Source of the DNA: Pseudomonadota bacterium
GTDB lineage: Bacteria; Pseudomonadota; Gammaproteobacteria; Acidiferrobacterales; Acidiferrobacteraceae
NCBI GenBank assembly: GCA_021794595.1
Contig: JAJYQN010000105.1
Location: forward strand, 1-64,000
Reading direction: 5' to 3'
Length of the DNA stretch: 64,000 nt
The notes beneath the pieces were generated by a model, which did no database searches, was not told where the DNA came from, and worked only from the letters and a program-made list of their open reading frames with translations. Numbering within the stretch: position 1 is the stretch's first letter; every line of letters starts with the position of its first letter. A program made the translations under genes and the position numbers. Positions 47,068 to 56,651 of this stretch are shown piece by piece.

Positions 47068-48096
47068 ATGACCGAGATCCCAGTACCAAACGCCTTACGC
47101 GAAACCGCCATGAAGGACGTCCAGGCCGCAGTACGGCTTGCGATAGCCTTTATAGGCATCGCGGGCGGGCTACTCCAGGCCCTTGCCGACCTAAAGCACG
47201 GGTCGGCCGCCGATATCGCCGCGGCCGCCGGGAAGGATACTGGCTATGTGGTGCGGTGGTGCGATGCGGCTTATGCCTTCGAATTTTTGGATGAAGGCGC
47301 GCGAGGGTTTGAGCTTACCGATGTTGGCCGGGCGTTTTTGCCAAGCTCCCTCGGCACGCTTATGCCTTTTGCCGTCCAAGAGGTCTTGACCACCCATATG
47401 GCCGAGCGGGTGGTAGGGCTCATGGCGACTGGAGAGCGTCCCGGCGAGTCGGTATTGGCCGAACGCGAGAGCGTGCTGCCGTGGTTTGGTCCTATGCTAG
47501 AGGCCCAGTTCGGTCCACTTTTTGAAAAATCGGTGATGCCCGGCCTTAAGGTCTACGAAGAGGTGGCCGAGCGGGGCGGTTTGGTCATCGACCTTGGCTG
47601 CGGAAACGGCTGGTATCTCTTACGCTTGGCGCGCGCCTTTCCGGGTCTGCGTTGCTTAGGGGTAGACGGGTTCGAGGAGAATATTCGCCAAGCGCAGTCT
47701 CGGGTCGCCGCCGAGGGCCTCGCGGGGCGCGTTCGTTTTTCGGTCGGCGATATTTACGGCTTCGAGAGTGGGGAAGGCGCCGATATCATTGCGCTGAACC
47801 GCGCCCTGCATCACGTATGGGACCAGAAAGACGTGGTATTTAAGATCCTGAGGGATTGCCTGAAGCCGGGGGGTTCTGCGGTCATCTGGGAACCCCATTG
47901 GCCGCAGGAGCGCGCCGCCTTGCGCGAACCCGGTCGGCGTATGGTGGCCTTCCAGAATCTCACAGAACATGTGCAGGGTAACCACTTTCTGCGACCTACG
48001 GAGATCGCGGAGGCCTTCACGGGGGTCGGTCTCGTGCCTGAGATCTTCTCGTTTGCCGATGGTCGCGAGGCGGTCGTGGTCGGTAAACGGCCATAA
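47068..48096 (+). CDS. SAM-dependent methyltransferase with N-terminal winged-helix region
   Basis: Class I SAM-dependent methyltransferase, about 342 residues. The first 130 residues look like the winged-helix dimerisation part of O-methyltransferases (GSAADIAAAAGKDTGYVVRWC, in pieces, then FELTDVGRAFL). The catalytic domain has motif I VIDLGCGNGWYLL near residue 175 and the acidic LGVDGFEENI. The substrate is unknown. ATG at 47068 has AAGGAGG upstream. It stands alone after the pnp terminator and converges with the YheT gene. Confidence 0.82.
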   Translation: MTEIPVPNALRETAMKDVQAAVRLAIAFIGIAGGLLQALADLKHGSAADIAAAAGKDTGYVVRWCDAAYAFEFLDEGARGFELTDVGRAFLPSSLGTLMPFAVQEVLTTHMAERVVGLMATGERPGESVLAERESVLPWFGPMLEAQFGPLFEKSVMPGLKVYEEVAERGGLVIDLGCGNGWYLLRLARAFPGLRCLGVDGFEENIRQAQSRVAAEGLAGRVRFSVGDIYGFESGEGADIIALNRALHHVWDQKDVVFKILRDCLKPGGSAVIWEPHWPQERAALREPGRRMVAFQNLTEHVQGNHFLRPTEIAEAFTGVGLVPEIFSFADGREAVVVGKRP

Positions 48097-48115
48097 GGCC
48101 GCCCCTTGGGAATGG

Positions 48116-49078
48116 CTACGGCTCGTTCGTCGCCATATAGGGCGACAAAAAGGCGCCCAAGCGCTCGTCCAGCCAAAAGCGTGGGGCCCAAGGCCAGCCG
48201 CCGGCAATAAACCCGACATGGCCGCCGTGGGCCGACAGCTCGAACTGAATCTGGGGACTCAATTCGTCAGGACTGGGCAGGTTGGTCGACAGGAAGAAGG
48301 GATCGTCGGCCGCCTGAATGAGCAGCGTCGGCACAGCGATCCCCCGGAGGTAGGGGCGGCAGCTGGCCTTTTGATAGTAGTCGCTCGCATCGCTGAAGCC
48401 GTGAAGTGGGGCGGTGATGGCATCGTCGAAGGCGCGGAAGTGGGTGAGCGCGCGTAACGGCGGGAGGCCCTGCCCGAGGCTTAGGGCCTTGCGTTTGATT
48501 GAGCGTTTAAGCCAACGCAACAAGACCCACTGATAGACGCGCGAGAAGCCCCGATTCAGCCGCTCGGCGGCGCTTTCGAGGTTAAACGGCACTGAAACGG
48601 CCGCGGCCGCCAGGAGTCCGGTGCGGTGCCCCTGTTCACCCAGCCATTTCAGCAGCACCCCGCCACCCAGCGAGTAGCCGACCACGCAGAGGCCTTTTGG
48701 GCTGCGACTCTTCAGATGGCCAATTATGGCGTCCAGGTCCTGCGTTTCACCGCCATGATAGCCGCGCGCGAGGCGGTTTGGCTCTCCACTACAGCCCCGA
48801 AAATGCATGACGACCGCCGGCCACTGCCGAGTTTGGCAGGCCGCCAGCAGCCGGTGGATGTACGGCGACCGCGAGGAGCCTTCGAGACCGTGCAGGATCA
48901 AAACCGTCGAGCCCCCACTTTTCGGTGTGACCAGCCAATCGAGATCAATAAAGTCGCCGTCTGGCAAGCGGACCCGTTCACGGTTCAGTGGGTGGGAGTG
49001 GACGCGATCAATCAGTGCGCCGAGCAGTGTTTGGCAGTGAGGATTGCGCGCCCAAAGCGGCGCGGTGAAGGTCCTCAC
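48116..49078 (-). CDS. YheT-family alpha/beta hydrolase
   Basis: Predicted serine hydrolase of the YheT (ABHD1/3-like) family, 320 residues. The N-terminus [16 protein letters not shown] is a strong family marker, followed by [13 protein letters not shown] (oxyanion loop), [11 protein letters not shown], the nucleophile elbow [16 protein letters not shown] and the late acid/His pair ([15 protein letters not shown]). The GTG start at 49078 overlaps the acs stop (GTGA). Physiological substrate is unknown. Confidence 0.92.
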   Translation of the reverse strand: MRTFTAPLWARNPHCQTLLGALIDRVHSHPLNRERVRLPDGDFIDLDWLVTPKSGGSTVLILHGLEGSSRSPYIHRLLAACQTRQWPAVVMHFRGCSGEPNRLARGYHGGETQDLDAIIGHLKSRSPKGLCVVGYSLGGGVLLKWLGEQGHRTGLLAAAAVSVPFNLESAAERLNRGFSRVYQWVLLRWLKRSIKRKALSLGQGLPPLRALTHFRAFDDAITAPLHGFSDASDYYQKASCRPYLRGIAVPTLLIQAADDPFFLSTNLPSPDELSPQIQFELSAHGGHVGFIAGGWPWAPRFWLDERLGAFLSPYMATNEP

Positions 49079-51051
49079 CGGCCTGCATCTCCTTGCAGCT
49101 GCTTTATGATATCGGGATTTTCCAGCGTCGAGACGTCCTCTTCGACGGTCGTTCCGCTTGCGACCGCGCGCAAAAGGCGACGCATGATCTTCCCCGAGCG
49201 GGTCTTTGGGAGGTTGTCGGCGTAACGAATCTCAGCCGGTTTGGCGATCGCCCCGATCTGTTCGGCGATCCATTGTCGCAGGGTCTCGGTGACCCGGGCC
49301 TGTTCGTCGGCGGTAGGCCGCGGGCCGCGGGTGACGACGAAGGCGCAGATCGCCTCTCCTGTAATCTCGTCCGGACGCCCCACCACCGCGGCCTCGGCCA
49401 CCAAGGGATGGGCCACCAGCACGGATTCGATCTCCATGGTCCCGAGCCTATGACCGGAGACCTTTAAGACATCGTCGACTCGCCCCATCACCCAGAAGTA
49501 GCCGTCGGCATCGCGTCTTGCGCCATCGCCGCTCACGTAGTAGCGATTTTGGAAACGACCCCAGTAGGTTTCTTGGTAGCGGGCCGGGTCGCCCCAGATG
49601 GTCCTCAGCATAAACGGCCAGGGACGGCGAATGACGAGATAGCCGCCCTCTTGCGGTTTCGTAATGCTCCGCCCTTCCGAGTCCACCACGTCGGCGAGTA
49701 TCCCGGGCAGGGCCTTGGTGCAGGAGCCCGGTTTCGTGGCGGTGATGCCGGGGATCGGGGCGATCATATGGGCGCCGGTTTCGGTTTGCCACCATGTGTC
49801 TACGATTGGGCACCGCTTCTGTCCGATGACCTCGTGATACCACATCCAGGCCTCGGGGTTGATCGGCTCTCCCACGGTGCCGAGCAGGCGTAAACGATCG
49901 AGATGGTAGCGGCGGGGATACTCGTCCCCTTGCTTTTTTAAGGCGCGGATGGCGGTCGGGGCTGTGTAGAAGATGCTAACTCGGTGGCGCTCGCAGATCT
50001 GCCAGAAACGCCCGGCATCCGGAGTGGTGGGCGCGCCCTCGTACATGACCATCGTGGCGCCGCACGCAAGGGGCCCGTAGGCCACATAGCTATGCCCCGT
50101 GATCCAGCCTACGTCCGCCGTGCACCAATAGACGTCGTCTGTGCGAATATCAAAAACCCAGCGCATGGTGAGAATGGCCCCCAGAAGGTAGCCGGCGCTC
50201 GCATGCTGTATACCCTTGGGCCGGCCTGTGGAGCCCGAGGTGTAGAGAAGGAAAAGCGGGTGCTCGGCGCCGAGCGCTGCCGCTTGGCAGCTGGTGGGCA
50301 TCCCGGCTACCGCGTCATGCCACCAGACGTCGCGCCCCTCGCGCCAGGAGATGGGATTACCGGCCCGCCGCAGCACAAACACGGTGCGAACTGAGGGGCA
50401 ATCGTCCAGGACCTTATCGCAGATGGCTTTTAACCCGATAACGCGGCCACCGCGGTGTCCGCCATCAGCGGTCACGACGGCCACGGCCGCGGCATCTTCT
50501 ATCCGGCCCTTCAAGGATTCGCTGGAGAAGCCGCCAAAGACCACCGAGTGGATCGCGCCGATCCGGGCGCACGCCTGCATGGCGATCACGGCCTCGGGGA
50601 CCATGGGCATATAGATCACGACCCGGTCGCCCTGCTTAATCCCCTGAGCGAGAAGGGCATTGGCGAAACGGCAGACCTCCGCCAGAAGTTCGGAGTAGCT
50701 GATGGTGCGGGTGTCGCCCGGCTCGCCCTCGAAGACGATTGCCGGCTTATCGCCGGATCGGGCGATGTGGCGGTCTAGGCAGTTGGTCGAGACGTTGAGC
50801 GTTCCGTCTTCGAACCAGCGATAGTGGGGCGCCTTGGTCTCGTTTAAGGTGCGGGTAAAGGGTGTAAGCCAGTCTATCTCGGAGCGCGCGAGGCGCGCCC
50901 AAAACCCCTCGTAATCCTGGTCCGCTTCGCGGATCAGTTGCTGATATAAGTCCTCGCTCATACCTCCCTTGTGGTTGAAGGCGGGCGGCGGGGGGAAAAG
51001 GCGATCTTCCTTGAAAAGGGATTCAATCGGGTCGCGCGACTCGTTGGTCAT
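49075..51051 (-). CDS. acs: Acetyl-CoA synthetase (AMP-forming)
   Basis: Activates acetate to acetyl-CoA through acetyl-AMP. About 658 residues. The AMP-binding loop [16 protein letters not shown] near residue 265, WWQTETG and the C-terminal acetylatable lysine motif [11 protein letters not shown] are all present. ATG 51051 is chosen over the upstream GTG 51057 because GAGG is then correctly spaced. It is co-transcribed with the downstream YheT-type gene. In an autotroph it could serve acetate scavenging. Confidence 0.96.
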   Translation of the reverse strand: MTNESRDPIESLFKEDRLFPPPPAFNHKGGMSEDLYQQLIREADQDYEGFWARLARSEIDWLTPFTRTLNETKAPHYRWFEDGTLNVSTNCLDRHIARSGDKPAIVFEGEPGDTRTISYSELLAEVCRFANALLAQGIKQGDRVVIYMPMVPEAVIAMQACARIGAIHSVVFGGFSSESLKGRIEDAAAVAVVTADGGHRGGRVIGLKAICDKVLDDCPSVRTVFVLRRAGNPISWREGRDVWWHDAVAGMPTSCQAAALGAEHPLFLLYTSGSTGRPKGIQHASAGYLLGAILTMRWVFDIRTDDVYWCTADVGWITGHSYVAYGPLACGATMVMYEGAPTTPDAGRFWQICERHRVSIFYTAPTAIRALKKQGDEYPRRYHLDRLRLLGTVGEPINPEAWMWYHEVIGQKRCPIVDTWWQTETGAHMIAPIPGITATKPGSCTKALPGILADVVDSEGRSITKPQEGGYLVIRRPWPFMLRTIWGDPARYQETYWGRFQNRYYVSGDGARRDADGYFWVMGRVDDVLKVSGHRLGTMEIESVLVAHPLVAEAAVVGRPDEITGEAICAFVVTRGPRPTADEQARVTETLRQWIAEQIGAIAKPAEIRYADNLPKTRSGKIMRRLLRAVASGTTVEEDVSTLENPDIIKQLQGDAGR

Positions 51052-51111
51052 GGCCACCTCACACTGTCAGAAAGTCTTGCTGGTCGTCGGCGTCCGGCCT
51101 GCACGGCGGCG

Positions 51112-51714
51112 TCAGTCATGGCGCCTAGCATGGCGTACGAGGGTCGCTGCGATCAAGGCAAGCGCCACGACCACGACACCGATGTCGATCCTATGCATAT
51201 AGGGTCCCAGGGCCTGCCAATGCCGACCAAGCTTTAAACCCACCCAGCCGAGTCCCGCGCACCACACCAATGAGCCGGCCGCGGAGTACAGGATGAATGG
51301 TATCAAAGGCATGCCGCCCACGCCGGCCGGAAGCGAGATGAAGGTGCGCAGGACAGGGAGCAGGCGACCCACGAAAACCGTCACTTGGCCATGGCGTTCA
51401 AACCAGGTATGGGCCCGATCCAGATCTCGATGCGAAATCAGGATATACCGTCCATAGCGCGCCAGAAAGGGCTGGCCTCCATAGGCGCCGAGGGCGTAAC
51501 CGAGGAGCGACCCTATGACGCTCCCCAGCGTACCGGAAAGCGTGATCCCTGTCAGGGTCATGACGTGGGTCGAGACCAAGTACCCGGAGAAGGTCATGAT
51601 GATTTCCGACGGAATCGGGATGCAAGCGCTCTCTAAGGCCATGAGCGCCACGATGCCGGCATAGCCGAAATGATGGATAGTGCCCAATATCCAGCCGGCG
51701 GTGAGGTTGACCAT
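51112..51714 (-). CDS. DedA-family membrane protein
   Basis: Inner-membrane protein of about 200 residues in the DedA (SNARE-associated/VTT) family, linked to phospholipid transport and proton-motive-force homeostasis. Markers: ALMALESACIPIPSEIIM near the start, GSLLGYALGAYGG, and FVGRLLPVLRTFISLPAGV with the conserved arginines. ATG 51714 gives the family length; the frame is open 62 codons further upstream, but that portion is Pro/Arg-rich and unlike the family. Same strand as acs, 60 bases upstream of its start. Confidence 0.9.
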   Translation of the reverse strand: MVNLTAGWILGTIHHFGYAGIVALMALESACIPIPSEIIMTFSGYLVSTHVMTLTGITLSGTLGSVIGSLLGYALGAYGGQPFLARYGRYILISHRDLDRAHTWFERHGQVTVFVGRLLPVLRTFISLPAGVGGMPLIPFILYSAAGSLVWCAGLGWVGLKLGRHWQALGPYMHRIDIGVVVVALALIAATLVRHARRHD

Positions 51715-51981
51715 GTGGGTGATCACAATCGCGATCCAGGGTGTCGGGGCATGTCCAAGGCCCGCCGGCGGGCGAACCCTTCGTGGCGCAGACGAGGTCT
51801 CGTCTTTGGTGCTGGGGAAGGGCGGCTCGCCGATCGTCTGCGGATGGGATGGGGTAGCCCAAGAGGGGTCGCGCACGGCGTGCGCGGACGCAAGGACCAA
51901 GGACTGTGACCGTGACCCCCCTGAAGCGGGTCGGGATGACCCGCGCCGAGGTCGCGGGTCCGTCGCGGGACTCCCATGTGT

Positions 51982-52422
51982 CTAAGCCATTTGCTTTTCG
52001 CGTATTTCGTCTAGGGTCTTGCAATCAATACATAAGGTCGCGGTAGGACGGGCCTCAAGCCTTTGCACGCCGATCTCGACCCCGCAGTTTTCGCAGTAGC
52101 CGTAGTCGTCGGCATCGATCTTGGCCACGGCCTCCTCGATCTTTTTGATCAATTTGCGTTCCCGTTCGCGGTTGCGTAGCTCAAGCGACATGTCTGTTTC
52201 TTGGCTCGCGCGGTCGTTCGGATCCGGGTGGTTGGCGGTTTCGTCCTGCATCGCGTGCATAGTGCGCGAAACCTCCTGCATCAGTTCCGCCTTCCAGGCA
52301 AGCAGAACCTTGCGGAAGTGGTCCCGTTGCCGGGTATTCATGTATTCTTCGCCCTCGGCGACGAGGTAGGGCTTAATACCGTGCAGTAGAGCCTGAACTT
52401 CCTTCTTTTTCGTGACCGCCAT
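51982..52422 (-). CDS. dksA: RNA polymerase-binding transcription factor DksA
   Basis: Secondary-channel regulator that works with ppGpp to adjust rRNA and amino-acid promoters. The 146 residues contain the coiled coil with the acidic tip (DPNDRASQETDMS; the D.xxDxA motif) and the four-Cys zinc site (YGYCENCGV, LCIDCK). Start ATG 52422 is preceded by a GGAG-type site. A good promoter lies about 50 bases upstream. Confidence 0.96.
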   Translation of the reverse strand: MAVTKKKEVQALLHGIKPYLVAEGEEYMNTRQRDHFRKVLLAWKAELMQEVSRTMHAMQDETANHPDPNDRASQETDMSLELRNRERERKLIKKIEEAVAKIDADDYGYCENCGVEIGVQRLEARPTATLCIDCKTLDEIREKQMA

Positions 52423-52470
52423 GGGTGACTCCTGCGCTCGAGACGATTGGGGCTTGCGAGCAAGCGCGAA

Positions 52471-52499
52471 TCTATACCAGAAAGCTTACGGGGGCGCAA
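52471..52499 (-). promoter_or_regulatory. dksA promoter
   Basis: Minus strand TTGCGC (52499-52494) and TATAGA (52476-52471) with a 17-base spacer. The leader then contains the small palindrome GCTTGC-GA-GCAAGC at 52453-52466. Confidence 0.6.
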
Positions 52500-52555
52500 G
52501 AAAGGCGCCGACAGGCGGACGCCATATCATATGAGTAATAGCTAAGGGGCTAGGG

Positions 52556-53320
52556 ATGTTGAAGGCACTGATTTTCGATGTTGACGGTACGCTCGCTGAT
52601 ACCGAGCGCGATGGCCACCGCGTGGCCTTCAATCAAGCGTTCGCCGCCGAGGGGCTGCCGATCGTGTGGGACGAGGCGCTGTACGGTGACTTGCTTTTCG
52701 TGACCGGCGGTAAGGAGCGTCTCACCTATTTCTTTACTCATACCCGGCCCGATCTGCGCCCACCCGGGGATTTGCTGCCGATCGTGCAGCGCCTCCATGC
52801 CCTGAAAACCAAAATCTACGGCCAGCTTCTCGGCGCCGGTGCGATCCCTTTGCGTCCCGGCGTGCTGCGTCTCGTGCGCGAGGCGCGGGCCGAGGGTCTG
52901 CGGCTTGCCATCGCCACGACCACCACCCCTGAGAACCTGGAGCCGATCTGGAAGGCCATGGGGCCCGATGCCCGCAGTTGGTTTCAATCGGTGGCGGCGG
53001 GCGACTGCGTGCCGGCCAAGAAGCCATCGCCCGACGTCTACGAGTATGTTCTTGCAGAGCTCGGTCTCACGGCTGATGAGTGCCTAGCCTTCGAGGATTC
53101 GGAGAACGGGCTGCGCGCGGCCAGAGGGGCCGGGCTTAAGACTATCGTGACGGTGACCGACTATACCAAAGCTCAGAACCTGACGGACGCGCTCCTCGTA
53201 GTAGATCACCTGGGCGAGCCGGATCGGCCACTGACCCGCAGGAGTGGCGTGCCTTTCACGAGCCCTTATGTGGACGTGCGGGCCTTGCGAGCCTTATCCG
53301 AGATGCGCGGGCGAGAGTAG
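52556..53320 (+). CDS. HAD-superfamily phosphatase, CbbY-like
   Basis: Haloacid-dehalogenase phosphatase of 254 residues. Motif [13 protein letters not shown] (nucleophile Asp) is at residues 6-17, motif II is in [10 protein letters not shown], motif III Lys in [12 protein letters not shown] and motif IV in [12 protein letters not shown]. The order and the extended cap resemble CbbY, which removes xylulose-1,5-bisphosphate, a Rubisco inhibitor, in autotrophs; Rubisco genes are not in this window. Start ATG follows an AAGGGG site. The queD gene follows 7 bases later. Confidence 0.85.
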   Translation: MLKALIFDVDGTLADTERDGHRVAFNQAFAAEGLPIVWDEALYGDLLFVTGGKERLTYFFTHTRPDLRPPGDLLPIVQRLHALKTKIYGQLLGAGAIPLRPGVLRLVREARAEGLRLAIATTTTPENLEPIWKAMGPDARSWFQSVAAGDCVPAKKPSPDVYEYVLAELGLTADECLAFEDSENGLRAARGAGLKTIVTVTDYTKAQNLTDALLVVDHLGEPDRPLTRRSGVPFTSPYVDVRALRALSEMRGRE

Positions 53321-53327
53321 GATTTTT

Positions 53328-53702
53328 ATGGAAATCTTCAAAACGTTTAAGATTGAGGCGGCGCACCGGCTCCCGCACTTGCCCGAGGGCCACAAGTGCA
53401 GTCGTTTGCACGGCCATTCGTTCCAGATCGATCTCCATGTGCGGGGCGCGGTCGATGAGCATCTCGGATGGGTTCAGGATTTTGCCGAGATCTCGGCGGC
53501 GTTTCGGCCGGTTTTCGAGGACCTGGATCATCGTTACCTAAACGATATCGACGGGCTCTCGAACCCGACTAGCGAGCGCTTGGCCCAGTATGTGTGGAAT
53601 CGCCTGATCGCGCAGGTGCCGGGGCTTTACCGGGTCGTTATCCACGAGACGTGTACCGCCGGTTGCATCTATGAAGGGCCGGTGTCAGAGGAGGAAGGCT
53701 AG
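53328..53702 (+). CDS. queD: 6-carboxy-5,6,7,8-tetrahydropterin synthase (QueD)
   Basis: Second enzyme of queuosine/7-deazaguanine synthesis, related to PTPS; 124 residues. Zinc ligands are the His of EAAHRLPHL and the two His of LHGHSF; catalytic Cys is in HKCSRLHGH. The C-terminal [12 protein letters not shown] motif carries the substrate-binding Glu. The ATG at 53328 gives the family N-terminus KTFKIEAAH. The gene overlaps the convergent phosphatase gene by 18 bases at its 3' end. Confidence 0.94.
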   Translation: MEIFKTFKIEAAHRLPHLPEGHKCSRLHGHSFQIDLHVRGAVDEHLGWVQDFAEISAAFRPVFEDLDHRYLNDIDGLSNPTSERLAQYVWNRLIAQVPGLYRVVIHETCTAGCIYEGPVSEEEG

Positions 53703-54332
53703 GAGGTCGCCGGGCGCCGACAAAAGCCCGTCCGCGCCCCACGATTGGGCCTCTTGTGCCGATGCGTAACCAAAGGCCGCTGCCAGCGCGGGCATGCCGG
53801 CGCGTCTGGCGGCGATGATGTCCCCCGAGTCGTCCCCTATGTAGACGCAGCGGCCAGGCTCAAGGCCGAGGCGTTGGCAGGCACAGAGCAGGGGGTCTGG
53901 GTGGGGCTTTGGGCGCGCTGCCGTGTCGCCCCCGACAAGACAAGCGCTGGCGTCTTCGAGTCCCAAGGCCTTGATCACGCGCCGAGCGAGGGCCTCGGGC
54001 TTATTGGTGACGATACCCCACGGGAGACCTTGGGCGGCGAGCACTTGCAGCACCATCGCCATGCCGGGGGTCAGTACCGTAGCCTGGCCTATGAGCCGGT
54101 GGTAATGATCGAGGAAGGCCGTCCGGGTCTTTTCATAAAGATCGTCGCGGGGTGTCATGCCAAGCCCCAGAGACAAAAGCGCCTCGGTGCCCACCGCAGT
54201 CGCCTTTCTGACGTCGGCGACCGCCAAAGGCGGTAATCCGGGGTCGCGTACGGCCTGTAAGGCCAAGGCCAGATCCGGTGCCGTGTCGGCAAGCGTTCCG
54301 TCTAAATCAAAGAGGACGGCGTCGACCTTCAC
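53685..54332 (-). CDS. HAD phosphatase (phosphoglycolate/MurNAc-6-P phosphatase type)
   Basis: HAD hydrolase of 215 residues with motif [16 protein letters not shown], motif II IVTNKP, motif III Lys in [10 protein letters not shown] and motif [19 protein letters not shown]. By sequence it fits Gph (phosphoglycolate phosphatase), useful for photorespiratory-type salvage in an autotroph. By position directly before ubiG in the mtaD-ubiG unit it matches mupP of Pseudomonas, a MurNAc-6-phosphate phosphatase. I cannot decide between them. GTG at 54332 overlaps the ubiG stop (GTGA) and gives the family start; an upstream GTG at 54353 is inside ubiG. Confidence 0.88.
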   Translation of the reverse strand: MKVDAVLFDLDGTLADTAPDLALALQAVRDPGLPPLAVADVRKATAVGTEALLSLGLGMTPRDDLYEKTRTAFLDHYHRLIGQATVLTPGMAMVLQVLAAQGLPWGIVTNKPEALARRVIKALGLEDASACLVGGDTAARPKPHPDPLLCACQRLGLEPGRCVYIGDDSGDIIAARRAGMPALAAAFGYASAQEAQSWGADGLLSAPGDLLAFLL

Positions 54333-55042
54333 GCGTTTTCGCGCTGCGCGCACACGAGGTAGTTGACGTCGATGTCGGGGCTGAGCGAGTAGTGGTCGAT
54401 AAACGGCAGGTAACGGACCCCGCGCGTGAGAAGGGTCGTGAGGTGGGCGTCGCGCATCCAGGAGGCCAGCTCCGAGGGGCGAATAAAGCGCCCGTATTCG
54501 TGGGTGCCGCGCGGCAGAAGGTTGAGTAAATATTCAGCGCCCACCACTGCCAGTATCCAGGCCTTAGGGGTCCGGTTGATAGTCGAGAAAAACACATGAC
54601 CGCCGGGCTTGACGAGGCTTGCGCAGGCGCGCACGACCGAGACTGGGTCGGGGACGTGTTCTAACATCTCAAGACACGTGACGACATCGAAAAGCGGCTC
54701 CTCTTGATGTTGCGCCAGGTCCTCGACGGCGGTCTCTCGGTAATCGATCGCGAGGCCGTTTTCCGCCGCATGCAGGCGCGCCACGAGCAGCGCCTCGTGC
54801 GCCAAGTCGATCCCGGTCACGCGGGCCCCGGCTTGCGCTAGGCTCTCGCTCAAAAGGCCGCCACCGCAGCCGACGTCCAACACCCGTTGATCGACTAAAG
54901 GGGTCTGATTTTTGATGAACTGAAGCCGGAGGGGGTTCATTCCATGAAGCGTTTTGAGGGGGCCGTTTGGGTCCCACCACGTACTGGCCACGGCCTCGAA
55001 TCGCTGAAGCTCTTGTGGGTCGGCGTTGTGAGTGGCTGTCAT
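54329..55042 (-). CDS. ubiG: Ubiquinone biosynthesis O-methyltransferase UbiG
   Basis: Performs both O-methylations in ubiquinone synthesis, 237 residues. Markers are the N-terminal FEAVASTWWDPNGPLKTLHGMNPLR (in pieces), SAM motif I VLDVGCGGGLLSE, and FFSTINRTPKAW near residue 155. It overlaps mtaD by 4 bases at the start (ATGA) and the HAD gene at the end, so all three are one transcript. Presence of ubiquinone fits the complex I operon in the same window. Confidence 0.96.
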   Translation of the reverse strand: MTATHNADPQELQRFEAVASTWWDPNGPLKTLHGMNPLRLQFIKNQTPLVDQRVLDVGCGGGLLSESLAQAGARVTGIDLAHEALLVARLHAAENGLAIDYRETAVEDLAQHQEEPLFDVVTCLEMLEHVPDPVSVVRACASLVKPGGHVFFSTINRTPKAWILAVVGAEYLLNLLPRGTHEYGRFIRPSELASWMRDAHLTTLLTRGVRYLPFIDHYSLSPDIDVNYLVCAQRENA

Positions 55043-56361
55043 GGTTGTCCTCCTTGATCGACGCTACGTATCTTATCACGCCAGTCGGCGGCCCGGCCGA
55101 GGATGGCCCTTTCGTCTAGGGTCAGGGTCTGGCGCCCGCGCATCAGCAGGCGCCCGCCGACCCAGACGTGGCTCACCTGTTCGCGGCCGGCGGCGTAGAC
55201 GAGTTGGGATATGGGATCGAACACGGGTTGGGTGGCGGGCGTGTTGAGGTCGATCGCGATGATGTCCGCGTTCTTGCCTACTACCAGGGACCCGATGCGA
55301 TCACCAAGCCCCAGGGCGCGGGCCCCGTTGAGGGTCGCCATCTCAAGGGCGATTGGCGCCGGAACCACAGTGGGATCGCCGCTTACGCCCTTGGCGAGCA
55401 GGGCCGCTGTGCGCATTTCCCCGAACATATCGAGATCGTTATTGCTCGCAGCCCCGTCTGTACCGAGGGCCACGTTCACGCCGTGCTGAATGAGCTGCGG
55501 GACCGGGCAGATGCCGGCCGCGATCTTGAGGTTCGATTCCGGGCAGTGTACGACGCTTACGCCGCGTTCGGCGCATAAGGCCATCTCCTCGGGGGTGAGT
55601 TGCGTCATATGCACAGCCACAAGCCCCGGGTGAACGATGCCCAAGCGGTCGAGACGGGCGAGCGGGCGCGCGCCGTGGACTGTCAGGGACTGGTCGATCT
55701 CGCCTACGGTTTCATGGATGTGCATGTGTAGGCCGATGTCGAGTTCGTCGGCCTGAATGCGAACCCGCGCGAGTGTCGCATCGGAGACCGAGTAGGGCGC
55801 GTGGGGTGCCAAGAGCGGTTTTATGAGCGGGTTGTGCCGCCACTTGTCGCATAAGGCGACGCCGCGGCTCAAATATTCCTCGGGACTGCGCGCAAAGGCC
55901 GTTGGGACGTCGATCACCACTAGGCCTAAGGCGGCACGGAGGCCGGCGGCGCTCGCTACGTCGGCGGTCGCGTCGGGGAAGAAGTACATGTCGCTAAAGC
56001 AGGTGACCCCGCCTTTGATCATTTCCAGCACCGCGAGCGCCGTGCCGTCGCGGACGAAGTCGTTATCGACGAGGCGGCCCTCGGCCGGCCAGATGTGGTC
56101 GTTTAGCCATTGGTGCAGCGGGAGGTCATCCGCGAGCCCGCGAAATAAGGTCATCGCGGCGTGCGTATGGGCGTTCACGAACCCAGGCATCAGGACGTGG
56201 TGGGCCAAATTGAGGGTGGTGGTGGCGGTCACCCGGGTCGATTGCGGAACGATGGCCGCGATCAGGCCCTCGCGAATCACGAGCGCGTGGTCATGAAGAA
56301 CGGTGCCGCGCGGTTCGACCGGGACGATCCAGGGCGCGCGGATACACAGATCAGCTTCCAT
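55039..56361 (-). CDS. mtaD: 5-methylthioadenosine/S-adenosylhomocysteine deaminase (TRZ/ATZ family)
   Basis: Amidohydrolase of 440 residues predicted to deaminate methylthioadenosine or S-adenosylhomocysteine. Metal ligands in order: PGFVNAHTHAAMTLFRG, HMHIHETVGE, VHMTQL, HCPESNLK, and the catalytic Asp in LGTDGAASNNDLDM. ATG 56361 follows AAGGGG and drops a short TTG-started extension. Its neighbour mtnA, divergent, handles the next steps of methylthio-purine salvage, which supports the assignment. Confidence 0.9.
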   Translation of the reverse strand: MEADLCIRAPWIVPVEPRGTVLHDHALVIREGLIAAIVPQSTRVTATTTLNLAHHVLMPGFVNAHTHAAMTLFRGLADDLPLHQWLNDHIWPAEGRLVDNDFVRDGTALAVLEMIKGGVTCFSDMYFFPDATADVASAAGLRAALGLVVIDVPTAFARSPEEYLSRGVALCDKWRHNPLIKPLLAPHAPYSVSDATLARVRIQADELDIGLHMHIHETVGEIDQSLTVHGARPLARLDRLGIVHPGLVAVHMTQLTPEEMALCAERGVSVVHCPESNLKIAAGICPVPQLIQHGVNVALGTDGAASNNDLDMFGEMRTAALLAKGVSGDPTVVPAPIALEMATLNGARALGLGDRIGSLVVGKNADIIAIDLNTPATQPVFDPISQLVYAAGREQVSHVWVGGRLLMRGRQTLTLDERAILGRAADWRDKIRSVDQGGQP

Positions 56362-56651
56362 AAAACCCCTTATCAAAGTAACCCGGACGAGCGCAACAGG
56401 AGGCCATGCCTTACGCGCTTATCCGGCCTTGGTGTTCTGGGTGTTAGATGTGTCCACGGGATCTGCCTCGAGCCGGATGATGGCAGCCGCAGAGCGCCGT
56501 GGACAAGGGGCGCGCGCCGTCCCTTGAGGGGACGGATGGTGCTAAAGGAAGGTGGTGCCCGCGACTTTTTGGCATAAGCCCCATGAAAAATTCGGCCTCG
56601 GCCATGATACATTATCCAGGGTCTTTAGTGTTTGTGGCTTTCGGGGGTTCA

